From Nemertoderma westbladi (Eukaryota; Xenacoelomorpha; Nemertodermatida; Nemertodermatidae): 45,349 nt of DNA. The stretch spans positions 1 through 45,349 of the forward strand of contig JAUCBJ010001157.1 of the NCBI GenBank assembly GCA_032718475.1, given 5' to 3'. Positions 34,157-45,090 of the stretch are shown here, in pieces. How positions within the stretch are numbered: position 1 is the stretch's first letter; the number at the start of each line of letters is the position of its first letter. A program made the translations under genes and the position numbers. The notes under the pieces were generated by a model that had not been told where the DNA came from, ran no database searches, and saw only the letters and a list, made by a program, of their open reading frames with translations.

Positions 34157-34285
34157 TCCCTTAATGAAATCTTAATGAGATTGCGTACAATTTTAAACAG
34201 AGTTCATTTTACCTCCCTCCTCCTTAGTGGGAGAGTTGGAATTTTTATTTTCGCTTTCATTTTTTAGCTAGAAGTGTTTGAATAA

Positions 34286-35222
34286 GGTGTCTTCGTCGAT
34301 ATTGCACCAGTTACACCGAAGTTATTATTCAATCTTATAGTGATTTGTTGGTACCGGTACCACTAGCGATAGAATGCTGTAAGGATTCCTAATATGTAAA
34401 AACATCTGAATTTGGTTGGGAAATAGCTGAGAAATTGGCATTCGAATGTTACATGTATTTACTTCCGCTGCGGGGCGTTTATTGTATTTAATATATACAC
34501 CATATTCTGGAACATTGTGTTTATTTCAGTAGCTTGGCAACAATGCAATTGGCTATACAATGTCAATATGTACCGGTATAATAATACTAAGTACGTTTAT
34601 ATTCATAATAACAAAATGTTCTAGAACATTTTGAACCGCTTTGGCCAATGGGTGGGTAGTGGGCACTAAGGTCAATGGGTACGACGAGTCAAAGGGAACA
34701 AAACGAGTCAAAGGGTACACTAACCCTAAGTCATAATCTATGAAATTTAGCTGAATTTCTTAGATTATTACTTGGGGTTAGTGTTAAATGACAGTTTTAA
34801 TTAGGGTTGAGGCCGCCACCACATTACAGTACGTCATTACAGTATAAAAATCCCTGTTGTTCACTTTGTCCCGTTGTACCCTTTCTATAACATTTGTACC
34901 CTTTGACGTGGTTTTTGTACCCTTTGACATGGCTGTTGTTCACTTTGACCTGTTATATCCTTTTTTCCATTTTTGTACCCTTTGACTCGAAATCAACATG
35001 GTGTATTTATTAAATATAATAAATGGCCAGCAGCGGAAGTAAATACGTGCAACATTCGGATGCCTCATAACTCCGCTATTTCCCAATCAAATTCAAATAT
35101 TTTTACATATTTAGAGTCCTTGCACGGTCAGCTTTCCGTCGGTAGTGGAGTGGTACCAATAATCAGCTAGGATGAAGAATAACTGCGGTGTAACTGGTGC
35201 AATTTAATCGGAAACACCTTGT
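34286..35222. mobile_element. Foldback/MITE element, copy 2
   Basis: The left arm starts aaggtgtcttcgtcgatatt and includes gtaaggattcctaatatgta and aatagctgagaaattggcat. The right arm carries aactccgctatttcccaatc, tttagagtccttgcacgg, gaataactgcggtgtaactg and ends cggaaacacctt. Arms are about 220 bp, as in copy 1, but the centre is larger and carries its own inverted short repeats. Confidence 0.87.
34650..34990. repeat. Inverted gtaccctttgac repeats in the centre of foldback copy 2
   Basis: The left side has gagtcaaagggaac and gagtcaaagggtac (about 34685-34720). The right side has the complements: ttgtaccctttgacgtgg, ttgtaccctttgacatgg and ttgtaccctttgactcg (about 34885-34990). A small array-inverted array pair, absent from copy 1. 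Confidence 0.85.
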
Positions 35223-35249
35223 TTAAACGCTTGTAACTAATGAATTTTT

Positions 35250-35410
35250 AAGGCGGGGTAGGTCAGTTGGTTGAGCGCCGGGCCTGAAATCTATTGGTTG
35301 TAGGTTCAGCCCCGCCAGGGTCCACTCAGCCTTTCATCCACTGGGGTCGATAAAATGAGTACCAGTTAAATTACTGGGAGCAAAACAAGGGATAGGAGTA
35401 GCGCCCACGC
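35250..35410 (+). mobile_element. tRNA-derived SINE with conserved GGTCGATAAAATGAGTACCAG body
   Basis: tRNA-like head: ggtaggtcagttggttgagc (A box) and gttgtaggttcagccccgcc (B box). The body has ctcagcctttcatcc, then ggtcgataaaatgagtacca and gttaaattactggga. That body resembles the conserved domain of widespread invertebrate SINEs (the MetaSINE and cephalopod-type groups). The tail from 35410 is a short duplicated cacccctaccttcgggtagc. Confidence 0.85.
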
Positions 35411-35470
35411 CCACCCCTACCTTCGGGTAGCAGATATGAGTAGCGACCACCCCTACCCTCGGGTAGCAGC
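35400..35470 (+). repeat. Two copies of a cgaccacccctaccctcggg unit
   Basis: cacccctaccttcgggtagcag and cacccctaccctcgggtagcag, about 46 bp apart, at the SINE 3' end. Confidence 0.75.
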
Positions 35471-35756
35471 TATCGAAAGAGGAGCCTTCGAGTCGCCTCG
35501 ACCGACTGTTTGCTTGCTTTTTGAGATATTGAATTAAACTTTGAGTAAGCGTCGGTTGGACTGGATTCAATTCTGTGAATTAAGACTATACCCCTGAACA
35601 TAATATGATGCAACAATGTCACACCAGGCTCCGGTACACACACATAGTATACAGATACACATAGACAGTGAAGTGAAAGTAATTGGTGTACGATCTGACC
35701 CGGGTGTGCAGGCAACGGGCCTATTTCATTTGCTGTGTCCTATGGACCCCGGTGCA

Positions 35757-35838
35757 ATCTCACCCGCCATATAAACTCACCCGCCATATAAACTCACCCG
35801 CCATATAAACTCACCCGCCATATAAACTCACCCGCCGT
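35757..35838 (+). repeat. 17-bp tandem repeat, about 5 copies
   Basis: Unit tcacccgccatataaac; the last copy is diverged (cacccgccgtgttaag). Same period as the 12.5-kb array but unrelated sequence. Confidence 0.93.
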
Positions 35839-36383
35839 GTTAAGTTATACTTTATTAATATTGTGTACAGTATCCACTTTGCATCCTTCTCTATCTAAGG
35901 TGTACATCATATTTCCACCGTCGAATAAAAAAAACATATACTTGTTATGTACAGATGAATTAAGGTTTGATAAAGATATGTGTTTCATTAGAACTGCAAT
36001 CAGCGATGGGACCTTCAATAATTAGGTCAGAGTGTAATAATAATAAGACCTGGGATATTGCTGAAAAGGCGCTCATCTATGTTGAATTGTAATACATTGT
36101 AAATCCATAACTGACTATATTCTTGTTTTTTATATATATTACACCAAGTACGATTTGTTTCGAATAAGTCTACTATTTACTCTGTGAGGTAACTAACTAG
36201 AATATCATGACTATTAGTTTCAGAGGAATCCCTTCATGTTAAAGAGACTGAGGCTCCTGATTGTGGGGTAAAAATAATCTTGTTATGGTGATTTTCCCGT
36301 CCCATATAATAGTAAAGCTCGTATCTTTATCAGCTGGTCAACCTCAGAATAATAAAATTTTGAAAAATGCTGTTTTAAGCATT

Positions 36384-37515
36384 TACATCATTATCATTCA
36401 TGCATGCATTCATCATTTACATCATTATCATTCATACATGCATTCATCATTTACATCATTATCATTCATACATGCATTCACCATTTACATCATTATCATT
36501 CATGCATGCATTCATCAGTTACATCATTATAATTCATGCATGCATTCATCAGTTACATCATTATCATTCATGCATGCATTCATCATTTACATCATTATCA
36601 TTCATGCATGCATTCACCATTTACATCATTATCATTCATGCATGCATTCATCAGTTACATCATTATAATTCATGCATGCATTCATCATTTACATCATTAT
36701 CATTCATGCATGCATTCATCATTTACATCATTATCATTCATGCATGCATTCATCAGTTACATCATTATAATTCATGCATGCATTCATCATTTACATCATT
36801 ATCATTCATGCATGCATTCATCAGTTACATCATTATAATTCATGCATGCATTCATCATTTACATCATTATCATTCATACATGCATTCACCATTTACATCA
36901 TTATCATTCATGCATGCATTCATCAGTTACATCATTATAATTCATGCATGCATTCATCAGTTACATCATTATCATTCATGCATGCATTCATCATTTACAT
37001 CATTATCATTCATGCATGCATTCACCATTTACATCATTATCATTCATGCATGCATTCATCAGTTACATCATTATAATTCATGCATGCATTCATCATTTAC
37101 ATCATTATCATTCATGCATGCATTCATCATTTACATCATTATCATTCATGCATGCATTCATCAGTTACATCATTATAATTCATGCATGCATTCATCATTT
37201 ACATCATTATCATTCATGCATGCATTCATCAGTTACATCATTATAATTCATGCATGCATTCATCATTTACATCATTATCATTCATGCATGCATTCATCAG
37301 TTACATCATTATAATTCATACATGCATTCATAATTTACATCATTATCATTCATGCATGCATTCATCATTTATATCATTATCATTCATGCATGCATTCATC
37401 AGTTACATCATTATAATTCATGCATGCATTCATCATTTACATCATTATCATTCATACATGCATTCATCAGTTACATCATTATAATTCATGCATGCATTCA
37501 TCATTTACATCATTT
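36384..37515 (+). repeat. 34-bp minisatellite with 408-bp higher-order period, about 33 copies
   Basis: Unit catcatttacatcattatca followed by ttcatgcatgcatt. Point variants (catcagttac, cattataatt, catacatgc, caccattt) recur in a fixed order. The rare cacc variant lies at about 36480 and 36614, then at 36888 and 37022: a shift of 408 bp = 12 units. Each unit carries the self-complementary atgcatgcat. His/Ser-rich open frames through the array are artefacts. Confidence 0.97.
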
Positions 37516-38380
37516 TTTTATGGGGTGCAGGGAATATTTGGTATTTAAAAAAATGGCTCATTTTTTCTGTGATCACTTCCTTTTGTATATTATACTGTAT
37601 GAAGCGTTATGATTATTCTGTTTCACAGGTCGATAATCTCCACCCACATCGAAAGTTCTCAGTACAGGTACTGCGGATGCGGTATTATCTATATGTTATA
37701 TTTCTTTGTAGATATATTTTTTATTTGCATTAACTTGCTGCTGTTTTTTGTATAATTATATTGGCTTGTGTTTTAAATCTGAATTTGGAAAATAATTTTA
37801 AAATATTTATTTTTTACACGGGTATGTATTGTGGTGCAAAATTATCTGTTATACTCCGATGCTTAATGTGATTTAGTTATATTAGTTCTAAATTTTTTAT
37901 TGAGTACAATTATTTGTAATATTTAATATTTATTAAATATGTTTGACGTTCAGTTATTGTTTTTCCACAATGGGCTAAATGATGTTGTAAATTTTTATAC
38001 ATTGTTCATCATTAAGGTAGTACATTGTATGATGATCCCATTGACCCGAGTGGCTTGCTACACGATCGAATGTAGTGAGTACTAGAAAATAAAACGACGA
38101 GGACAACAGTTGTAACTCTGTAATGTATTTTATCATTACCCCAGGGGGGTCCCGGGAATGCATCTTTTTCATTGAATACAATTTAATTATTAAAAACGAT
38201 ATTAAGACACAAAGTATAGGTCCTACGTATCTGTCTGCAACAAGTGGTACCGGTAATGGTTATCGGAGAGTATGGGATGATTTTGTGAGTGCAATAGGTG
38301 CTAGGACTCTTTGACGCAATCAAAGTCATCCCTCTCCAGTGGAAAATCGACACAAATAACAGCTGATTACACCCAAAAAT
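37516..38380. other. No gene recognised
   Basis: AT-rich. Contains nothing protein-like. A short inverted string, acaatgggctaaatgatg with catcattaaggtagtacattg, lies at 37968-38030. Confidence 0.45.
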
Positions 38381-38384
38381 GAAA

Positions 38385-38512
38385 CTGTAACCTGTTATAG
38401 TGTTATATTGACTTCCTTTTTTTGTTTGGTTGGAATAACGTGATTCTTTCCCTTAATTGATAATTTAACATTGAGACGCGATATTAATTCGCGGAGATGG
38501 GATTTGCGTCAA
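38385..38512 (+). repeat. Diverged U repeat plus element terminus
   Basis: aaactgtaacctgttatagt and tttgtttggttggaataac are diverged U halves. cttaattgataatttaacat, gagacgcgatattaattcgc and ggagatgggatttgcgtca match the terminus following the 1-1797 array. Confidence 0.8.
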
Positions 38513-38758
38513 TTGTCATTAGCTGATTATATCTGTCTATTCCGAACAATTGTCTGACAGATGAGTTCATTGATTGAGGTATTCGGACAAGCTGCGGCCC
38601 GTTCCAACAAGCTGCGACATGCAATAAACAGATCTGAAGAATGGTCTGGCTTTGAGTAAGGAATAAATGTCACAGTTTGTAACATCCATGTGAAGCAACC
38701 CACGTATTGTTCTCCTATGATTGATATCCAGATCATAAAAAATTCCTTGTCAGGAGAC

Positions 38759-38780
38759 GGGGGGGGGGGGGGGGGGGGGG
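38759..38780 (-). repeat. Poly(G) run, 22 nt (C run on minus strand)
   Basis: Uninterrupted G run; on the minus strand a C run. Confidence 0.95.
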
Positions 38781-38799
38781 AGTGATAACAGTCGATTGG

Positions 38800-40800
38800 G
38801 TAGGTAGTAGTACGGTACTGTGGTATGTAGCTTCCCTGTTTGTAAGCAGATTCCATGCAATTTGATAAAGTTATTGTAACTTTATTTATTGAAAGATTCT
38901 GTAAACTTAATTATACGTAACGCAACATCATTGACTCGTTAATTCTCTTTACCGAACCTTCCATCAAGATATAGCTGCAACAGTCAGTTAGAAAAGATCC
39001 CCCCCCCCCCCCCCCATCCCTGCAATATTTTATCATTATAATATAGTAATTCGTCAATTACATTTTGACCACAATTATTCATCTTTACAATTTATTAAAA
39101 CATAAAAAAATGGTTTGGAGGGAATTTATATACCATTAATTTATTAACTATATTAAAGGTAGGTAATATAAGTGGATTGTTGGGTGCGTTATAGGTTGTA
39201 TCAGCCTTACACGAAAGCAAGGATGCTGGGAGATAATAAGACCTACTCAGATAAATATCCAATTAATTGTCAGCAACTCTGACTTTACAATCATGAGTTC
39301 TCAGTTTTTTTCCTGACAGGACCCAGAAGTCATATGTGATCAGCGTAACAGAGTTGATCTTATCAATTACATTGGATGTGTTGTGTAGAACACAAACAGA
39401 GAGATATAGAGATATGATAGAACTTTGTTTAACCCCCTTGCGCTGTCGCATGAGTCTAACACATTGCCAAATTTTCAAAGGATAAGGTTGACGCTGTAAT
39501 AATGTGCTAGAACTAAACCGATTGGGGATTTGAGGAGGCGGTGGGACTACTTGAAGCAAATCCTAAACAATAAACAGTTACAGCAATAGTGTAACAGTTT
39601 AAGTAAAAGTGTATAGTTTTATTCCAAAAAATGTAACATTACGAAATGAAAATTAATGTATAGTTATTTCATTTGTGGGATACATAACCTGGGCGACAGC
39701 AAAGCAATTTAAAGTTTCTGGCTAAGTTTCATTGTAAAATTAACTCTGGGACGGTGGAACAGGTTGGGACCCATGGCCTTAATAGAATAAGAAAGTATGT
39801 TATCCCATCCGTAGGTGGCCTTACGTAATATTGAAACACATTTAATTTGAGCCCTTTTGTGATTTTTAATATTGTGTTGATATGCAACCATGTCTCATAC
39901 TTTCGTAAATCATTTGCATATTTCGGCCACACAGTTACTAGTAGGTTATATATGAGTCCGAGTATCATTATGTGTAGCAAATGCGCTAAGTAGCCTAGGG
40001 AGATAGTGCGGATAGTAATTCCTTATTCAGTAAGCGACCTGTAAGAGGGACGATATGGTATCCAATATACGTAGACATATAGGGTAGATGGGGGATCTTG
40101 CGTGATTTAGTTTGAAACAATCAAATTATTAACATGATAGACAGCCAGTCTCCACTTAACTAATTTAACTAACTTAATTTATTTGGATGAGGACCATACA
40201 AATTGTTTTGCCTACTTCCATTATGATATTATAATATTGATTGAATTGATCGCAAGCGACGCCTGGTGAGGCTTTCTCAGACAACCTTACTTACTTTCTG
40301 ACTCCCCCCCCCCCCCCACCCCCCTCCCTCCCTTTCTTCAGTGGCCAATTAGTCGGGAGACGGATGACTGGCGTTATGTACAACTTCTTATCAAGGTGGA
40401 CATCACATCTTACTATCTAACTACCTAATCCCAGCTGCTCCCAATCTATGTGTTTTGTTAAGATTTTTGTTGATAAAAACGCTTTACGTTATAATTAACA
40501 TGAACGCAGCTAGGCTAATCGTGGTGAATGTTATAGACAAGCCCTTATGGTTTTTCTGTGAATATTCTGGGAAACCCACCACTACTAATATTTAGGATAA
40601 GTGGAAGTGGCGCCATGTGAAGTTTCCCAGGATTTCCATTAGCAGCGAAAAAAACACATGGGAAAGAAATTTGGCCCATTCACTATCATCAGGCAACTTT
40701 AGTATTTTCGACTATCTTCCCAAACAGTCTGGGAAAGTTCACATGGGAGGTATTTTGGTATTCACGTGCTGCGCGTAGTCCTCTTTTTTGAGGTGGGATG
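38800..40800. other. No gene recognised; one unassigned open frame
   Basis: The only frame of note is minus 39559-39263 (98 codons): PPPPQIPNRFSSSTLLQRQ, then KIWQCVRLMRQRKGVKQSS. The basic tail gives a vague retroelement-like impression, but no domain is identifiable. 40535-40585 (caagcccttatggtttttct) is a diverged direct copy of 43935-43985. Confidence 0.4.
38999..39015 (+). repeat. Poly(C) run, 17 nt
   Basis: Uninterrupted C run in otherwise AT-rich sequence. A further 14-C run is at 40304-40317. Confidence 0.93.
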
Positions 40801-40819
40801 GTCTATTGATCAGTCGGTC

Positions 40820-41197
40820 GGACGGTGAGTGAGAGGTGGGTGGGTGGATGGGAATGTGTGTGGATGGGAATGTTGGAAGATGGAAATGTGGAAATATCGG
40901 AATGTGGGAAATGGGAAGGTGGATGGGAATATGTGAAAGGTGGGTGAGAATGTGGGAAGATGGATGGGAATATGGGTGGGAATGAAGGAAGATGGGAATG
41001 TTGGAAGGTGCATGGGAATGTGGGAAGGTGGCTGGATAGGCATGGGGGAAGATGGGAATATGTGAAAGGTGGGTGACAATGTGGGAAGATGGATGGGAAT
41101 GTGGGAAGGTTGATGGGAATGTGGGAAGATGGATGGAAATGTGGAAAGGCACCCGCCCGGCGGATTCATCTACCCGGATGGGAAGGTGGACAGATGG
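40820..41197 (-). repeat. gatgggaatgtgggaag minisatellite, left inverted block
   Basis: Units of about 15-19 bp on the + strand, e.g. gatgggaatgtgggaaggtg. Reverse complement of the block at 41797-43715. It contains one foreign patch, cacccgcccggcggattcat, at 41150-41170. Confidence 0.93.
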
Positions 41198-41796
41198 TTG
41201 TTTATTGTTTTGGTTAGAAAAGACAGCCTCGGTAACATGCTCTTTTCTCTCAATTGGTAGGTAACAACATCGTTTATTGTTTTGGTTAGGAAAGCCCGCC
41301 TATGTAACCTGCTCCTTTCCCTCAATTGGTAGGTATCAACAACCTTTATTGTTTTGGTTAGAATATCACAACCATGTAACCGGCTCCTTTCTTACAATTG
41401 GTGGGTAACAACATCGTTTATTGTTTCGGTTAAAAACGAGCGCCCCTGTAACCTTCTCCTTTCCCTCCATTTATAGGTAACAACAACTTATATTGTTTTG
41501 GTTAGAAAAGCGAAACCATGTAACCTGGCCAACACACTTTATTGTTTTGGTTATGAGGTAGGTAACAACAACAACGTTTATTGTTTGGTTAGAAAAGCCC
41601 GATTCTGTAAACTGCTTTATTCCCTGAATTGGTAACAACATCGATTATTGTTTTGGTTTGAAAATCCCGCCGCTGTAACCTGCTCCTTTCCCACAATGTG
41701 TAGGTAACAACATCGTTTATTGTTTTGGTTAGAAAATGCTGCAGCTGTAACCTGCTCCTTTCCTTAAATTGGTAGGTAACAACAACGTTTATTGAT
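41198..41796 (+). repeat. Tandem cluster of U repeats, about nine or ten copies, period about 72 bp
   Basis: Copies start near 41201, 41272, 41345, 41417, 41489, 41538, 41577, 41643, 41716 and 41788; the last is cut off after tttattg. They resemble the 18.5-kb cluster but carry an extra taggtaacaacatc between units. One unit (41538-41577) is shortened. The cluster separates two inverted minisatellite blocks. Confidence 0.94.
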
Positions 41797-43715
41797 TCCC
41801 ATCTTCCTACATTCCCACCCACTTTCCCACCCACCTTCCTACATTCACATCTTCCAACATTCCCACCCACATTTCCATCTTCCTTTATTTCCACCCACCA
41901 TCCCACATTCCTATCCACCTTCCCATCTTCCCACATTCTCATCTTCCTACATTCCCTCCCACATTCCCACCCACCTTCCTACATTCCCATCTTCCCACAT
42001 TCCCATCCACCTTCCCACATTCCCATCCATCTTCCCACATTCCTATCCATCTTCCCACATTCCCATCCACCTTCCCACATTCCCATCTTCCTACATTCCC
42101 ACGCACTTTCCCATCTTCCTACATTCCCATCTTCCTACATTCCCATCATCCAACATTCCCACCTATCTTCCCACATTCCCACCTTCCCACATACCCATCT
42201 TCCTACATTCCCATCTTCCTACATTCCCACGCATTCCCATCTTCCTGTATTCCAATCCACCTTCCCACATTCCTTCCCACATTCCCATCTTCCTACATTC
42301 CCACGCACCTTCCCATCTTCCTACATTCCCATCTACCCACATTCCCACGCACCTTCCCACATTTCCATCTTCCTACATTCCCATCTTCCTACATTCCCAC
42401 CCATCTTCCTAAATTCCCACCTACCTTCCCACATTCCCATCTTCCCACATTCCCATCTTCCTACATTCCCACACATCTTCCTACATTCCCATCTTCCTAC
42501 ATTCCCATCTTCCTGCATTCCAATCCACATTCCCACCTTCCCATCTTCTTACATTCCCATCTTCCTGCATTCCAATCCACATTCCCATCTTCCTACATTC
42601 CCACCTACCTTCATACATTCCCATCTTCCTACATTCCCACCCACCATCCCACATTCCCATCTTCCTACATACCCACCTACCTTCCCATCTTCCTACATTA
42701 CCACCAACATTCCCATCTTCCTACATTCCCATCTTCCTACATTCCCACCTGCCTTCCCTTCTTCCTACATTCCCATCTACCCACATTCCCATCCACCTTC
42801 CCTCATTTCCATCTTCCTACATTCCCACCTACATTCCCATATTCCCGTCTTCCTATATTTCCATCTTCCCACATTCACATCTTCCTACATTCCCATCCAC
42901 CTTCCCACGTTTCCATCTTCCCACATTCCCATCTTACCAACATCCTACATTCCCAACCACCTTCCCACATTCCCATCTTCCTGCATTCCAATCCACATTC
43001 CCACCTTCCCATCTTCTTACATTCCCATCTTCCTGCATTCCAATCCACATTCCCATCTTCCTACATTCCCACCTACCTTCATACATTCCCATCTTCCTAC
43101 ATTCCCACCCACCATCCCATATTCCCATCTTCCTACATACCCACCTACCTTCCCATCTTCCTACATTACCACCAACATTCCCATCTTCCTACATTCCGAT
43201 CTTCCTACATTCCCACCTGCCTTCCCTTCTTCCTACATTCCCATCTACCCACATTCCCATCCACCTTCTCTCATTTCCATCTTCCTACATTCCCACCTAC
43301 ATTCCCATATTCCCGTCTTCCTATATTTCCATCTTCCCACATTCACATCTTCCTACATTCCCATCCACCTTCCCACGTTTCCATCTTCCCACATTCCCAT
43401 CTTACCAACATCCTACATTCCCAACCACCTTCCCACATTCCCATCTTCCTGCATTCCAATCCACCTTCCCACATTCCTACATTTCCATCTACCTACATTC
43501 CCATCTTCCTACATTCCCACCTACCTTCCCACATTCCCATCTTCCCACATTCCCATCTTCCTACATTCCCACACATCGTCCTACATTCCCATCTACCTAC
43601 ATTCCCATCTTCCCACATTCTCATCTTCCTACATTCCCACCCACCTTCATACATTTACATTCCCATCTTCCTACATCCCCACCCACCTTACCACATTCCC
43701 ATCTCCCTTCATTCT
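41797..43715 (+). repeat. cttcccacattcccatc minisatellite, right block, with 468-bp duplication
   Basis: Degenerate units cttcctacattcccat and ccaccttcccacattcc. A long segment is duplicated: tcctgcattccaatccacat at 42511 and 42979, and ttaccaacatcctacattcc again shifted by 468 bp, with few differences between copies. Open frames through it (SHIPIFLHSH and similar) are artefacts. Confidence 0.96.
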
Positions 43716-44076
43716 ATATAATATGATAACATATATATCATAATAAAATCGTTTACTTCAATTTCTGAACAAAACCATAATATTACATCGTGCATATTTT
43801 TTGCAGTGGCGCTCTGTGGACAATCTACCACTGCCTATACTTATAAGTGATGTGGCTCAATGTGTTTATTCTAGGCAATCCATGCATCGCAGCGTGGCTG
43901 TGAACTGACAGTATGCACTGTAAAATGAATAAGGTAGCCAAGCCCATATGGTTTATCTGTTAATATTCTGGACGAGCCATAAGGTGTGAATACATTTTCA
44001 TGTTATTGTGATACAGCAGCTGTAAACTTGCGGTCAATATATATTATATACCAAAAGTTAATAAAGTTATATTTAC

Positions 44077-44118
44077 TACTAGAAAGCCTGTGGCCTTTCG
44101 GGCCACAGCTTTCTAGTA
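44077..44118. repeat. Perfect-stem hairpin at the end of a repeat element
   Basis: tactagaaagcctgtggcc pairs with ggccacagctttctagta across a 5-nt tttcg loop; one C bulges. Stem of 18 bp. Confidence 0.93.
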
Positions 44119-44299
44119 ATCGTGCAGAGGATATACAGTATGAATATGTGTTGAGAAATGTGTCGCAGATTGGAGAACTACAACGAAACATCACCATCAT
44201 AAAATAAAACACCGCCGCATACGAGATAACTGTCAAGTTTCAACGTTAGCTTCAGCTTATTGTAAATAACCTAATTTCGAGAAAATTATCACTTTCGGA

Positions 44300-44925
44300 C
44301 ATTTTACCCTCTACCTGCAGACTGCGACTGGTGAAATGCAGATGGTGCTGCAGTTCTGTAAAGATGGAGTTCATGGTGAAGTGAATTAAGATGCCTGCTT
44401 GTCAAGTTCCAGCTTAAACAGATGTAAATAACAAAATTTCGAGAAAATGTTCACTTTCAGACATTTCGCCCTCTAGCTGAAGACTGGGGAACTATAGACA
44501 ACTCAGCGACTCCGTAAAGATTGAGCCTATGATGTAGTAGATACCTACCAAAGTTTCAGCTGAAAAGAATTAAAAACAACCAAATGAGATCAGGTTTTCA
44601 CTACCAGACAATTCGCCCTCTAGCGGCAGACAGGGGAACTGTATACGACTCTAAGACTCCGTAAAGATACAGGCTATTTTGTAATATATGCATACCAAGT
44701 TCCAGTCTAAACGGATTGTAAATAACAAAGTTGGAGAAGGTGGTCACTTTCAGTGATTTCGCCCTCTAGCGGCAGACTGGAGAAATGCAGATTTATCTGT
44801 GTCTCTGTAAAAGTGCAGCCTTTGCTAAATTAGACACCTGCAAAGTTTTATCTTAAACGGATTGTAAATAACAAAGTTAGAGAAGATTTTCAATTAAGAC
44901 AATTCACCCTCTAGCGGCAGATGGT
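44300..44925 (-). promoter_or_regulatory. Five CTCF-like core sites at nucleosome-like spacing
   Basis: On the minus strand the motif reads CTGCCGCTAGAGGGCGAA at the 44616 and 44762 sites. It fits the CTCF core CCASYAGRKGGCR with A to G at the third position. The ccctct starts are 44307, 44469, 44616, 44762 and 44907: spacings 162, 147, 146 and 145. The first two sites are more diverged. All face the same way. Binding is not shown. Confidence 0.45.
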
Positions 44926-45090
44926 GGAACTTCAGATGGCTCTGAATATTACGTAGCAACGAGTTACGGTGAGAGACCTTTCTAACCAGCTATAGCAAGC
45001 GAGATTTCATCGAGATGGGTTTGATTGTATAGCCGATGACAAACAGACACACAGACAATTGATTTTTATATACCGGTATATTAGAATAGA

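Larger units (their letters stand above)
44070..45090. mobile_element. Hairpin-capped element with five approximately 146-bp internal repeats
   Basis: Begins with the hairpin, then five diverged repeats with core attgtaaataacaaagtt, followed by tcgccctctagcggcag, followed by ctccgtaaagat. Ends with gacaaacagacacacagaca and an AT-rich end near 45085. No coding capacity. The layout (hairpin, about 150-bp repeats, short CAGA-type microsatellite) resembles Helitron-like non-autonomous elements of marine invertebrates, such as pearl-type elements. Confidence 0.7.

Noticed and set aside
35250-35325. Functional tRNA gene
   Set aside because: A and B boxes are present, but the sequence does not fold into a convincing cloverleaf with a clear anticodon arm, and it continues into a SINE body.
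36261-37733. Open frames rich in HACIHHLHHYHSC repeats
   Set aside because: Artefact of the 34-bp minisatellite; three units make 102 bp, so every frame reads through.
39263-39559. Retroelement ORF with a 2A-like N-terminus
   Set aside because: A basic region loosely recalls such proteins, but the required NPGP motif is absent, so it was left unassigned.
40739-43128. Pro/His/Ser-rich frames on both strands
   Set aside because: Artefacts of the cttcccacattcccatc minisatellite.
44300-44925. Hammerhead ribozyme in the approximately 146-bp repeats (retrozyme)
   Set aside because: No CUGAUGA core with a GAAA partner was found in the repeats.
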